Counted from the stretch's first letter, positions 40,787-51,330 are shown. The stretch is DNA of 64,000 bases from Pachypanchax playfairii (GCA_006937955.1 SSNP01000125.1:9585-73584), one strand, 5' to 3'. Notes: a model not told the origin generated them from the letters alone. A program made the numbers and translations.

Positions 40787-42065
40787 GTTTGTGGGTGTGT
40801 CGGCCATGGACAACCTGACTCGAGTTGCAAAAACATCATTTTTCATAAGATGTTTTCTGACAGTTCTGCAAGTTTTGTTCTGTTCAGCTCCACCAGAACA
40901 TTGTTTTAACCACCTGCACTGAGCTGCAATGACCTCAACAAAAAACCTAAAGAAGGATCTATTAAAGAGGTACTCTGCTCCTCAAAAGACTATGCAGATG
41001 TCGTATAAAGACAAAGCATTATCCATAACATGGAGCAACCATTAAAGTTCCTTCCTACACACACACATACACACCCAACCCCCACTCACCTATCTTGAAA
41101 CCCCACATCCCATTTCTGATGCATTAGGCTGTTTGCCTAGGTCCTTTCGCCTGCAGACAGTGATGGATCTGATTCATTTCATGGTGGTCATTTCTGTTAG
41201 CTTTCACTGCAACCTCCCATTCTGGTGGGTGACAGTAGCAAACTGGTCTCCACATATCTGCCTGACTGATACAGCAGAGCAGAAAGGGAGGTGGATGTAT
41301 CAGCCAGGATCCGATGTTGACATAACCTTCCTTATCTCACGCAAAACTTTAAACTTGTGTCCTCAGCTAAAAATACATGTAAACGTATCCATAAAGGCCC
41401 CGTTCAGACACGGCATGAACGTACACTCTGGTTTATTCAACGAAGAGAAGACAACTTTGAATCTAAGCGTTCACACATGGAATTCAAAAGTATCTGATCT
41501 TAGTTATACCCACCTAACAAGCACATAGAAACATATCACACAAGGGGTCGTTGTATTGGGAGTATCAAAGGACAGATGCTGGTGACAGATGTGCATGGGA
41601 TCATAGAGTTTTAAGAATGGTTGCTGTGCATGTTTCTTAGTCTAGAAATCCAGCTCTGTATGCCCAAAAAGTTTTAGCTGCACACACGTATAAAGAAATT
41701 CACTTTATTTGGCGACGTTACGTAAAGAAACTCGAATAGCTGAAAATCAGTCAACTACAAACAGGTGTTGTCTCCTTTATTTATTTATTGTCATTTATTA
41801 TGTTTATTTATTGCAGTATGTTATGAGTAAAAGAGCCTCGCAGTCACATCTGAAGTTGTTGAGAATCTTTATGAGATGTGTTTATTAGTATATAGATAAA
41901 TGAATTATTTTATAAACACAGCGATGTGTTGGAGGGATTAGAAATTGTTATAGTATTTTTTTAATGAGTGAGTATACTGAATTAAACAATAACACTATAA
42001 TATATGATTTTGCACATCTTACTACAGCTTATTACATATTTTTTTTGTAATTTTACACTTTGTTC
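40787..42065. other. Intronic sequence right of the array, nothing recognised
   Basis: The array ends abruptly. A 131-codon plus-strand open frame at 41133-41528 has no recognisable domain and no supporting context. A C/A-rich patch at about 41055-41110 is low complexity. No other feature is seen. Confidence 0.5.
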
Positions 42066-42560
42066 TTAGCATAGGCAGGCTAGGCGGTCACTTAGGGCGC
42101 CACCTGCTGGAAGGGGTGCCACTGCACACTCATAAAAAATAAATACAAATACAATTTATTATATTATATTATATTATATTATATTATATTATATTATATT
42201 ATATTATATTATATTATACAGTTTACTTGTCAGCGTGGCTCCCCTCGTTAATAGAAATAATAAAAGCAGAATATTATAAACAACAAAGACAACACCTGTA
42301 AATTCCAATTTATTTTATCTGACCCTAAACTGTCCTGCACCACATGTTCTATTGAGGGGGAGGGGCAGGAATTAGCGGTGCACAGGTTGTAAATGGCGTT
42401 GACAGGTGTAAACAACATCAAATTTTCATCATGAAAACCCCTCAGGGGGTGGCTTTCAGAAACAGAGAAAAGAGGAGGGGGGTTGTTGTTGTTGTTTGGA
42501 GGTATGGCAGCAAAAAATAACCCTGCCTAGGGCACCGAGGGTGTCCGAGCCGGTTCTACA
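42066..42560. mobile_element. Probable degenerate hAT-type repeat
   Basis: The left side reads CATAGGCAGGCTAGGCGGTC followed by ACTTAGGGCGCCACCTGCTGG. The right side reads, in reverse complement, GAACCGGCTCGGACACCC and GGTGCCCTAGGC. This GGC-TAGG / CTTAGGGCGCC style of end is familiar from a widespread fish hAT-like family. The ends are not perfect inverses and I see no clear target duplication, so the limits are approximate. A pentanucleotide microsatellite sits inside. Confidence 0.45.
42157..42218. repeat. (TTATA)n microsatellite
   Basis: About 12 copies of the pentamer TTATA in near-perfect register. Confidence 0.95.
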
Positions 42561-43830
42561 CATTGTAGAATAACTGGACTGATTAAGAAACTAAATGCAT
42601 GCTTCAATATGAATGAATTAATTTTACATTTAACAAAACTTCTTTCTGTTGTTCAAACATGTGAAAGAATCATGTTAAAATTTGTTCTTATGACAGAATG
42701 AAATTTAAAGTGTTCATGTCTGAATATTTAAACTTTAATGTGGGTTTAGTGTCTTTCTACAACCGGGATCAGGGATTACAGATGACAGAAGACTGACTGG
42801 ACTCGAGGGACAGAACTAGCTGAACCTTTGGGCTGAGTTCACCCAGGAGGGACAAATGTCCTCTAAATCTGTAGGTGAAAAGGACGAGAGGGGGGTGCAG
42901 ATAAAGCAAAGCCCTGTGTGTCAAAATAACTGCTAATCGGAGTCAAAGCAGTTGACTGATTCAAATAAATTCATCCATTACAAGCTGGAGGATATAAAGG
43001 TGAAATATGAAATAAAAAACAAGTACAAAAAGTGATGTGTGATGAGAAGAAAGAACAACAATGCTTGGAGGATGAAGATTAACAGGAAGGAGCACAGTGT
43101 GGTACTCCAAACCGACACAGCCACAGGACACGAGCTTCAATTAGAGTCACAGTAACACTAATCAAATGTGATCTACAACCTCTGGCTGCAGGGGGGAAGT
43201 GAACGTGTCTGTGTGTGTGTGACTGCATTCACACCTGAACTGCAGACACTTCTCAATCCACCTATTTTATTACTGTTATATGCAAATTTGTATTTTAAAC
43301 AGGCTGGTATCAGACATTCATAAAGACAAGTTGAATATTCTTAACTATTAGTTCATAAGAAATATCAACCAATACTAGATATTTCTTTATCTGACTGTGT
43401 CATGCACTGCTGTCAATCTGAACTCAGATAAGACAGTTTTAGATATAATATCAATGTCCCTCATGGCAAAAAAAAAGACATATTCGCTTATCTCACACAC
43501 AATATAGGATTGTTTGAAGATAACGATTTTTTCTCCAGCGATAGCAAAATTTAAAACCTGAGGTTGGGCAGGTTAGGGCTTGTAGCAAGGTGAGGAAAAC
43601 GCTGTCAGTTGTTTTTCAATAAAGTTTAAAGCAGCAGTCACTCATGTCTTCGATGAATCCTGCAGCTTGAGCAGACAGCCTCTCCCGTGCCTCTACCTTA
43701 CTTACAGTCTGTCTTACTTCTCATTTCTATGTTTTAATGAAACCCTTTAGGTTCAGATAAATAATTATCACAATAATAAATCGCAGACTAACAGATTAAA
43801 AAAGACAAGCTATAGAATGTATGTCTGTAC
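42561..43830. other. Intronic sequence left of the PDZ3 exon
   Basis: No second exon or element is recognised. A short TG run occurs at about 43206-43222. The donor of the following exon lies at 43825-43830. Confidence 0.5.
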
Positions 43831-44001
43831 CTCGTTGTCTTTGACCGCCCACCGAGCCACAACCAGTTGAATCATTCCACGCTTGTTGCCCTCTATCGAC
43901 ATGGACCTGCGAAGTGTTTCCATGGCATCCTGGTTGGTCATCTCAATCAGTGATTCACCGTTGACGGCGATGAGTTGGTCGTTCACATGCAGACGTCCGT
44001 C
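43831..44001 (-). CDS. pard3: PAR-3 polarity protein, PDZ3 C-terminal half exon
   Basis: 171 bp, 57 codons, phase 0 at both ends. The acceptor is tgttcgtgtag (44002 onward) and the donor is gtacag (43825-43830). It encodes DGRLHVNDQLIAVNGESLIE, then MTNQDAMETLRRSMSIEGNK, then RGMIQLVVARWAVKDNE. This is the second half of the third PDZ domain of PAR-3: strand D (DQLIAVNG), helix B (QDAMETLRRSM) and the last strand (GMIQLVVAR). In the PARD3 family PDZ3 recruits membrane and phosphatase partners by their C-terminal peptides. The match is closer to PARD3 than to PARD3B, because TNQDAMETLRRSMS and EGNKRGMIQL are PARD3-like. Odd point: family members I recall have Leu-Gly-Lys before TNQDAM, and here the residues are Ile-Glu-Met. 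It precedes the giant intron. Confidence 0.94.
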
Positions 44002-44210
44002 CTACACGAACACCAACAAGACAAAGTTCGATCATTACGTCAATTTAAAGCTTCTTTTTCCAGAAATATTGTATTATGTGTGTTAGTAATATTAGAAGTA
44101 TTGTATAACATCACTGTACACAATTGTTATACATTTTTGTTTCTATATTTATTTATTTTTACCATTTTTAAGTGACGTAGGAAAAATCCACCCAAAATAC
44201 CACCTTTCAT

Positions 44211-44671
44211 TTAAAACCCACTCCAATGAAAATTGTGTTTTTCATGTTGTTAACATGTTTTTTTTTTCTGCTGCTAGAGGACATGTCGTAAGAAAATTAA
44301 GCTTAAAAGCATTTCTGAGTATTTCTGTGTTCAAATCACTGAATCAGTAGCAGATGCAAAAACGTGGTAGAAAAAAGAATTTGTTTGAGACGTAGAATAA
44401 GCACTGAGCGAGCCACAAGCTCCTGCTCGGCTAGCTGAAAGCTAGCCATAAGCTAGCTGTAAGCTAGTGGTAGCGCTAGCATAAACAGAGAGTTCTCAGC
44501 AACGGGGAGGGGCAGGAGGATCCTCCGCACCAACGGTTCCACCCACAGCGCAACAACTTCCTAGATAACGACACAAGTCTTGTGATTTTGGGTAAAAATG
44601 CCATAATCATAATTTAAGGGCCACTGAATGTTTTAAAATAGCTCAAAATATGATCGGAGTTTGTCTTTAAA
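44211..44671 (-). mobile_element. TTAA-type MITE, family 3, copy 2
   Basis: It occupies more than half of the 862-bp intron between the two PDZ3 exons. The left end is TTAAAACCCACTCCAATGAA and the right end, in reverse complement, is TTAAAGACAAACTCCGATCA. It is opposite in orientation to 5090-5720 and the same as 55116-56093. No coding capacity. Its presence shows that insertions are tolerated in this short intron. Confidence 0.8.
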
Positions 44672-44863
44672 TGCTGCTATCTAAATTTATGTTAATAATA
44701 AGATATAACTTAATATTCCTGGTCCGAGGAAAAATTACTTCTATGAAACCCAAAACCTTTTATCGTAGCTGTACATCCTTAAGTTACAACAAAATCTGTG
44801 TGTGAAATCAATATAATCCATCAAAGTAATGGTGAGAGGAGAAGCAGTGGAAGGAGTTCTTAC

Positions 44864-45049
44864 CTTGCTTGCTGCACCTCCATTAATAATGGATTTCACA
44901 AAGATGCCCAGGTCGGCTTGGTTCTCCTTTGACCGGGTACCCTTGACGCTGACCCCCAAACCTGCTGAGCCCGATTCATTGAGAGGAATCTCAAACGTCA
45001 TAAACTCACGTGCACAATCCTGAGTTAACACCAAGTTGTCTTCCTCGTG
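44864..45049 (-). CDS. pard3: PAR-3 polarity protein, PDZ3 N-terminal half exon
   Basis: 186 bp, 62 codons, phase 0 at both ends. The acceptor is tttatttccatatcag (45050 onward) and the donor is gtaaga (44858-44863). It encodes HEEDNLVLTQDCAREFMTFE, IPLNESGSAGLGVSVKGTRS, KENQADLGIFVKSIINGGAA and SK. This is the first half of PDZ3 of PAR-3. It holds the carboxylate-binding loop (GLGV), strand B, the SKEN loop and strand C (DLGIFVKSII). The paralogue PARD3B, as I recall it, reads SRETG...IFIKSIIHGGAA, whereas SKEN and VKSIINGGAASK point to PARD3. The domain is completed by the exon at 43831-44001: ...GGAASK joins DGRL... exactly as in the family. The VLTQD...REFMTFE lead-in corresponds to IVLTPDGTREFLTFE in the mammalian protein. 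Confidence 0.95.
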
Positions 45050-45501
45050 CTGATATGGAAATAAAGAAAGAACAAAGATGTCTCTTTCAGATTATTATTC
45101 CTTTTTACATCAGTGACTCTTTAAACCTTTAACCATCAAAGTTTTCTCATCAAATTAAACGTCATTGACTCGGCTTTTAATTTCCTTTATTACACTAACG
45201 TTTTATGTGATTGCACATAAATATTATGTTAAAATTAAAGATATATGTTACGGTCAACTAGTGGTGGCAAGTAAAAATACCAGTGATACATTTAAAGGCC
45301 TGTTTGTTTTTGTTCAGAGGACGGAGCTGGTGCATTTCTATTTCGATGGTTAAAGGATTAAAGAAAGTGAGTGAAGAACAACAATAGTTGTAATAAAACA
45401 ACTTTTTAAAGAAGTGCAGGTTAGTACATGAGCTAAATATCCAAAACATAATAATCTGCACAGAGATCTGAGTCTGTTTGGGGTATGATGACTTTACTTA
45501 C

Positions 45502-45534
45502 CTGCCTAAGTTGATCAAATGATGCTGAGCTCCA
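45502..45534 (-). CDS. pard3: Candidate 33-nt microexon of pard3
   Basis: A minus-strand pyrimidine-rich acceptor (ttttttcttctccaatgcaacag, from 45535) and a consensus donor (gtaagt, 45496-45501) bracket 33 bp. It is open in the required frame, encodes WSSASFDQLRQ, and sits 452 bp upstream of the PDZ3 exon. Both neighbours are phase 0, so the exon can be included or skipped without changing frame. It would lie in the linker between PDZ2 and PDZ3. I do not recall this peptide in the main mammalian isoform. Splice-site quality and frame are the only evidence; it could be a chance pair of sites. Confidence 0.6.
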
Positions 45535-46140
45535 CTGTTGCATTGGAGAAGAAAAAAGATAAAAGTGAACAGGAGAAGAAGAAAGGATAGAACCAGGATA
45601 AATGTCATAAATTATGAAAAGAAAAGGGGTGAAATGAAGTTAAAAGAAGAAGAAATTACAAACACATCTAATGATGCAGATCTCCATCATCAGATGGTCA
45701 AGCTTATTAAACTGAACTGTATCAATTCATTTAAGAACTTGGTGAATAAAGAAAAAAAAAATTCCAGTTCCAAAAGTAAATAACTTTCACAAAAGCAAGA
45801 GGTAGGTGTCTTCAAAATAATGCTGACTATGATACTGTTGGTCTTATAGAGTTAAAGCTGAAAATGTAAATAAATACATAGTCTGCTTCTGTCAGTTTAT
45901 ATTTACTGCTAAATTATAAATAGTAAATTCTGACTGAAAAATTCCATCATTTTCCAGACTCTAGTTTTAGGCCATTTTTCATGCCAAAGTACAAAAATTT
46001 GTGTGGAGAGTGTTGGAGAGTGGTCTGACTTTTATTTTCGACTTTTTCTAAATAATGTTATAGACAACATTTTTTATCCAATCCTAGTTCCCTAAAATTT
46101 AAGACACGACAGAAAATGTAAATAAAAAACAAATACAGTG

Positions 46141-46688
46141 CAGTGTTAATATTTTGTTGACTAAAATATTTCGTCATAATTTTAGTCACGAATATATTTT
46201 TGCGGACGAAAACAAAACGAAAACTAAAATAAACGGCCCTATTTGAGACGATTATTATGACTAAAATTATGTTGATTTTCGTTGACAAATAAAAGATGAG
46301 ACGAAAATAGACAGCGACGAAATCCAATCAGAGGAAAAGAAAGATGCAGAGAGGAATCAGTCAAAAAGCTAACAGGCGGGGCTAATGTGAAAAGAACCAA
46401 TCAGAGCTCGGCTTATTGAGCGGTGAGCAGAGGCTTCCGTAGTTGTTTGAGATGCTCCCGGGAAAACGCCAGATGAAGTGTGGAATGGTAAGAAAATGTC
46501 CATATTGCAGTTGTTAAATTAATACTTCAGAAAATATACTTATTTTAGTCGACTAAATCTACAATTGATTTTAGTCGACTAAAATTAGAGTACAATTAAA
46601 ACTAGTTTAGTGACTAAAATTGAAAAGAATTTTAGTCAAAAGAGTATGACTAAAACTAAATTAAAATTTCTTGCTAAAATTAACACTG
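46141..46688. mobile_element. hAT-like MITE with 8-bp target duplication
   Basis: 548 bp. The ends are CAGTGTTAAT on the left and its inverse ATTAACACTG on the right, flanked by perfect 8-bp duplications ATACAGTG (46133-46140 and 46689-46696). An 8-bp target duplication and CAG-starting ends are typical of the hAT superfamily. Subterminal regions are full of TTTTAGTCGACTAAAA-like motifs in both orientations (for example about 46545-46595), plausible transposase binding sites. No coding capacity. Confidence 0.88.
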
Positions 46689-49386
46689 ATACAGTGACAT
46701 GCAAAGTTCAGAAACACATATTTCATTCTAAACATTTGTGAAACTGGGTTGTGTAAAGATAAATAACAGGAAACAACAATTCTAAAAATAAAATATTGTA
46801 ATTTGATTGTTTTAAACAGACAGTTTAGAAGCTTCAATAAGCACAATGTCTATTCTATATAATTAATTACCATTTACAGTAAAATTAACATAGACTGACA
46901 CACATGGGAAATAACATGTCTTCACTTTTTTAACTTAGTTATAATTACAAAGTGTTTTACAGTGCGTTTCTAATTAACACCAAGCAGGATGGAACCAGTG
47001 AGAGAAACTTGGGTAACGTGAATAACAATCAATATGTAGAGCACATTTGTTTAAGTAATTCTGGTTTTTATTTTGGAAAATGGAATAGGAAAAAAGAATT
47101 TGGAAGATTATATATTTTGATATGCTCACTTTACTTCTGTCCATATTTGAAAAGCACAAAAGACAATTTATTTAGTTTTCCATGCTTTTAAAGACTGTGT
47201 AGGAACCCTGTCTTGTACACATTTAAAACCTGGATCTTACACATATCGCTGCTTCTTCTATGCAAAGAAACACCAAGATTCTTTGTTTTTATGGGAGGTC
47301 ATCCAAAAGTACATCAAAGCAGGGTGACAATGTATTCCAGTACAGTATATAATATGTTTATACAACAAACTACTGCAGATTGTCTACTAACTACTTGAGA
47401 AGATTGAGAGCACCAGTGTGATCCATCATTAATCAGATTGTAGTATACATATTGGAGTTTTGGGGGCAGCAGCTTTCACACGAACAATACAGGTGGTTAA
47501 AGAAATCAACTCCAGAACACTCTGTAAAAGATTCATATCCATGCATGCATGCACATACACATAAATTCTAGCCAGATGGATAAAGAGGGAGCAGAGGAGA
47601 GCGAGGAATGATGGAGCTTTTTTTTTGTCCCCAGGCTGAGAAGTTATTAGGATGCAGCGGTGCGTTCAGGTGGAGGCTCTTTTCAACACCATCTGACTGT
47701 GCCCCTATTCTCCACTAGACCCTCCTATCAGCCCTTCTTTCTCTGTCTCTGTTTTTTCACCCATGCTTTTAAAAATTGCCGTACACCTGTCTGTACAACA
47801 GGCTTTGTCTGTGAATGGACCCTTGGAAAATTCTGCACACTGGATTCCATTTAACAGCACTGCATTTCAGCACCTTTGGTTCTATTACAGAAATCATCAC
47901 CCCTTGTCAGGAAATTACCCTTTGCTTTGCCTCCGACTGCTGAATGGGGCAGACAGGGGCCAGTAAAAAAATACTGAAAGAGAGTTTGTTATTGAGGGCA
48001 GGTGCTAATGTAATGTGTGAACAATGTTCAAATTCCTTTTCCTTTTCGTCATTTCTGTAAGCTTTGACAGATGCTCTATTCAAATCGTTCTCATAGGATG
48101 AGATTAGTTGTTTTAAAATGCAGGTCCATTAACATGGATCATGCACGTTTAACAGGAACTCAGAAAAGAACAATTCTATATTAAAGATATTGTACGTCAC
48201 TAGCAGAATCAAACCTTTAACTTTGATTAAAATACTTTAATACATCACAGTGAAAAAATAACTTTGTTCCTACATGTATATCTATTGTCACCATGGGGAG
48301 TTTGGACCAAAAACTCAAAAAGGAGCTGATGAATCAATTAATAATAGTTTAAAACAGGTCATAAGGCAACAAAATAGCTCACAAAATAGTAATTCAGCGA
48401 AGGCACAAGGAGTAGGCTGGAAAAGCACATGGGTAAGTCAGCTGGAAGCAAACAGGAGCATCACTGGATAGGCAACAGTCAGGCAAACAGTATCTGGTAT
48501 GGAGTGAGTGAAACTAAGGGCAATATTTACACAGAGGAGATGTGATTGTGGAGTCTGAGAACCAATCAACAGGATGGAATGCAGGTGCGAACAGAAAGAG
48601 AACCGGCCTACGTGGAGGAGACTGGAGCACAAGGAGTGACACATGAGGAAAAATCAGAAAACTACAACCAGTAAAATGAACATATCCGAACAGTCAACAA
48701 GTAAATAACAATCTCCTAAGAAAACACAGGTAAACCCAGGATTACAAGGAAGAACCAAGACATACGGGGTTAACTGAACAAACAAAAACAGGCTACAACA
48801 CTAGCTGAGAACACTGAATCATACTTAAAACATGTAACTGAAGGAAAATCCAACAAATACCAATAAGGTAAGCAAAGGAAACCTAAAAACCCAACGTATA
48901 CTGGTTGGACAGAGTTTGAGCCATTGTGTATGAGTGTATGGATGTATGTGCACGCGGACACACACTTCCAAAATGATGACAGAATAACCACCCACTCAAA
49001 GATGTGTTCCGGGAATAGAAGGCCGAGGCAGAGAATGAGACAGCAGTGTAACATTTTCGTCAGACAGGAACAAGCGCCGCTGGCCAAAAAATGAGTTTGT
49101 CAAACTGCTTGACAGGCTTTATTGCACTGATTCAACTCAGGAAAGAGCTGGATTCAACTACCTTTAGGTAGAAAAAAAAGAGGAAGTCAGCTCATTGTTC
49201 CAAGCACAGCCTGTCAAATGCACCAGGGAAAAAATCATAAAAGGCACTGACAATCAATGAACTGATTTAAGAACTGTGAAAAGGTTACATGCTAAAAAAG
49301 AAAAACTTAAGGAAGAATCAGTTCCCATCTGAACAGCAAGAAAAAAAATCCCCCCAGAAAACGATGAACTCAGGATGTAAGGGGCT
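46689..49386. other. pard3 intron (17,975 bp in total), nothing recognised
   Basis: Part of the intron between the PDZ2 exon (63510) and the microexon (45534). Several short open frames exist on both strands. None has a recognisable domain or good splice sites with a matching frame. Nothing further is seen. Confidence 0.5.
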
Positions 49387-49537
49387 TCCTACCTACCTAC
49401 CTAGATACCTACCTTCCTACCCACTTACCTAGATACCTACCTACCCATCTTGCTACCCATCTTGCTACCTACCTACCTACCCACTTACCTAGATACCTAC
49501 CTACCCATCTTGCTACCTACCTAGCTAGCTAGCTACT
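49387..49537. repeat. (CCTA)n compound microsatellite
   Basis: Tetranucleotide CCTA array with interruptions. A block of about 45 bp (CCACTTACCTAGATACCTAC then CTACCCATCTTGCTACC) is itself repeated, so the array has grown by duplicating larger blocks. It ends in (CTAG) steps. Confidence 0.9.
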
Positions 49538-49856
49538 ATTTAAAAATAACATCATCCCCGGAATTAAACAACACAAGTAAAATCATGATAATACAGATTA
49601 TTATGGTAAAACTACCCCCAAAATGCACCACTGCACAAACCACCTGATGTTATATGTTATAATACATCATATGGACCAGGTTGGTCACTATGTTACTGTG
49701 GCAACAGAACTCCCAATAAAACACATCCGTCTTTGAAAATCTAAGTTAAATGCTCTAAAATCGGATCAAAACTTGGTGCTTTTTGGCAGCTACCATGCCC
49801 CTATTGTAACTATAGATAAAAAGAAGTGAAATCATCAGCATTTGCAACTGACCTTT

Positions 49857-49887
49857 ATATATATATATGCTTATATATATATATATA

Positions 49888-49928
<41 letters not shown>
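49857..49928. repeat. (TA)n microsatellite, Tc1 insertion site
   Basis: Dinucleotide TA run with short interruptions. It resumes at 51531-51543 on the other side of the Tc1 element, so the transposon landed inside it. TA is the obligate Tc1/mariner target. Confidence 0.95.
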
Positions 49929-49931
<3 letters not shown>

Positions 49932-50128
49932 TGGGGCAAAAAAGTATTTAGTCAGCCACCAATTGTGTAAGTTCTCCCACTTAAAAAGATCAGAGAGGCC
50001 TGTAATTTTCATCATAGGTATACCTCAACTATGAGAGACAAAATGAGGAAAAAAAATCCAGAAAATCACATTGTCTGATTTTTAAAGAATTTATTTGCAA
50101 ATTATGGTGGAAAATAAGTATTTGGTCA
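49929..50128. repeat. Tc1 left terminal inverted repeat
   Basis: 200 bp. Outer direct repeat at 49942-49954 (AAGTATTTAGTCA) and inner at 50116-50128 (AAGTATTTGGTCA). By analogy with IR/DR elements these are the transposase binding sites. Confidence 0.95.
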
Positions 50129-50144
50129 ATAACAAAAGTTAATC

Positions 50145-51167
50145 TCAATACTTTGTTATATAGCTTTTGTTGGTAATGACAGAGGTCAAACGTTTTCTGT
50201 AAGTCTTCACAAGGTTTTCACACACTGTTGCTGGTATTTTGGCCCATTCCTCCATGCAGATCTCCTCTAGAGCAGTGATGTTTTGGGGCTGACGCTGGGC
50301 AACACGGACTTTCAACTCCCTCCAGAGATTTTCTATGGGGTTGAGATCTGGAGACTGGCTAGGCCACTCCAGGACCTTGAAATGCTTCTTACGAAGCCAC
50401 TCCTTCGTTGCCCGGGCGGTGTGTTTGGGATCATTGTCATGCTGAAAGACCCAGCCACGTCTCATTTTCAATGCCCTTGCTGATGGAAGGAGGTTTTCAC
50501 TCAAAATCTTACGATACATGGCCCCATTCATTCTTTCCTTTACACGGATCAGTCGTCCTGGTCCCCTTGCAGAAAAACAGCCCCAAAGCATGATGTTTCC
50601 ACCCCCATGCTTTACAGTAGGTATGGTGTTCTTTGGATCCAACTCAGCATTCTTTCCCCTCCAAACACGACAAGTTGAGTTTCTACCAAAAAGTTCTATT
50701 TTGGTTTCATCTGACCATATGATGTTCTCCCAATCCTCTTCTGGATCATCCAAATGCTCTCTAGCAAACCGCAGACGGGCCTGGACGTGTCCTGGCTTCA
50801 GCAGGGGGACACGTCTGGCACTGCAGGATTTGAGTCCCTGGCGGCGTAGTGTGTTACTGATGGTAGCCTTTGTTACTTTGGTCCCAGCTCTCTGCAGGTC
50901 ATTCACTAGGTCCCTCCATGTGGTTCTGGGATTTTTGCTCACCGTTCTTGTGATCATTTTGACCCCACGGGGTGAGATCTTGCGTGGAGCCCCAGATCGA
51001 GGGAGATTATCAGTGGTCTTGTATGTCTTCCATTTTCTAATAATTGCTCCCACAGTTGATTTCTTCACACCAAGCTGCTTACCTATTGCAGATTCAGTCT
51101 TCCCAGCCTGGTGAAGGTCTACAATTTTGTTTCTGGTGTCCTTTGACAGCTCTTTGGTCTTGGCCAT
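50145..51167 (-). CDS. Tc1/mariner transposase, full length
   Basis: A 340-residue cut-and-paste transposase that acts in the nucleus on the flanking terminal repeats and inserts at TA. Residues 1-50 form a paired-like helix-turn-helix (LSKDTRNKIVDLHQAGKTES, then KKSTVGAIIRKW). A GRPR-type linker (RSGAPRKISPRG) sits near residue 60, followed by a second DNA-binding helical region to about 125. The catalytic DDE domain has Asp in WSDETKIELFG, Asp in FQHDNDPKHTA and Glu in NPIENLW. The last two are separated by 34 residues, the DD34E spacing of Tc1. The Gly-rich box (HGGGNIMLWGCFSARGPG) is present. The length equals that of functional fish Tc1 transposases. I see no stop, frameshift or lost catalytic residue. 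The start is the first ATG after a TATA box at 51211-51218. Confidence 0.97.
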   Translation of the reverse strand: MAKTKELSKDTRNKIVDLHQAGKTESAIGKQLGVKKSTVGAIIRKWKTYKTTDNLPRSGAPRKISPRGVKMITRTVSKNPRTTWRDLVNDLQRAGTKVTKATISNTLRRQGLKSCSARRVPLLKPGHVQARLRFAREHLDDPEEDWENIIWSDETKIELFGRNSTCRVWRGKNAELDPKNTIPTVKHGGGNIMLWGCFSARGPGRLIRVKERMNGAMYRKILSENLLPSARALKMRRGWVFQHDNDPKHTARATKEWLRKKHFKVLEWPSQSPDLNPIENLWRELKVRVAQRQPQNITALEEICMEEWAKIPATVCENLVKTYRKRLTSVITNKSYITKY

Positions 51168-51210
51168 AGTGGAGTTTGGAGCGTGACTGTTTGAGGTTGT
51201 GGACAGGTGT

Positions 51211-51218
51211 CTTTTATA
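51211..51218 (-). promoter_or_regulatory. TATA box of the Tc1 transposase
   Basis: TATAAAAG on the minus strand lies 43 bp upstream of the transposase ATG, between the inner terminal-repeat edge (51331) and the coding start. Spacing fits initiation around 51185, which would leave a very short leader. Position and sequence are seen; function is inferred. Confidence 0.6.
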
Positions 51219-51330
51219 CTGATAACGAGTTCACACAGGTGCCATTAATACAGGTAACAAGTGGAGGACCGAGGAGCCTCTTAAAGAAGTTACAGGTCTG
51301 TGAAAGCCAGAAATCTTACTTGTTTGTAGG

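Larger units (their letters stand above)
4923..43830 (-). other. pard3: Giant pard3 intron (38,908 bp) holding the 11-bp array
   Basis: Bounded by the donor of the PDZ3 exon (gtacag, 43825-43830) and the acceptor of the linker exon (4923). The flanking protein sequences, ...VVARWAVKDNE and DVPASPS..., join in phase 0 and align to the continuous PARD3 stretch after PDZ3, so I expect no missing exon between them. About 65% of the intron is the tandem array at 15303-40786. The remainder holds at least seven MITE-like elements. The junction is inferred from frame and homology; no transcript has been seen. Confidence 0.8.

Noticed and set aside
15175..40922. Very long open frames on both strands (up to about 3,900 codons) with Cys/Val/Tyr- or Thr/His/Tyr-rich repeats
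   Set aside because: They are the direct result of an 11-bp unit without stops. All frames give the same peptide cycle, frames overlap each other on both strands, and unit indels merely switch frame. No promoter, splice or start context supports a gene.
41133..41528. 131-codon plus-strand frame just right of the array
   Set aside because: No domain, no splice or promoter context, and composition like the surrounding intron. Length is compatible with chance.
42151..42230. TTATA-rich stretch as a promoter
   Set aside because: It is a pentanucleotide microsatellite inside a degenerate repeat, not a positioned TATA box.
44741..44863. Extension of the PDZ3 first-half exon past GGAASK
   Set aside because: A gtaaga donor follows GGAASK directly, and the continuation of the domain (DGRL...) is found in the next exon.
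50518..51114. 198-codon open frame on the plus strand
   Set aside because: It is antisense to the intact Tc1 transposase and has no recognisable domain, so it is a shadow frame.
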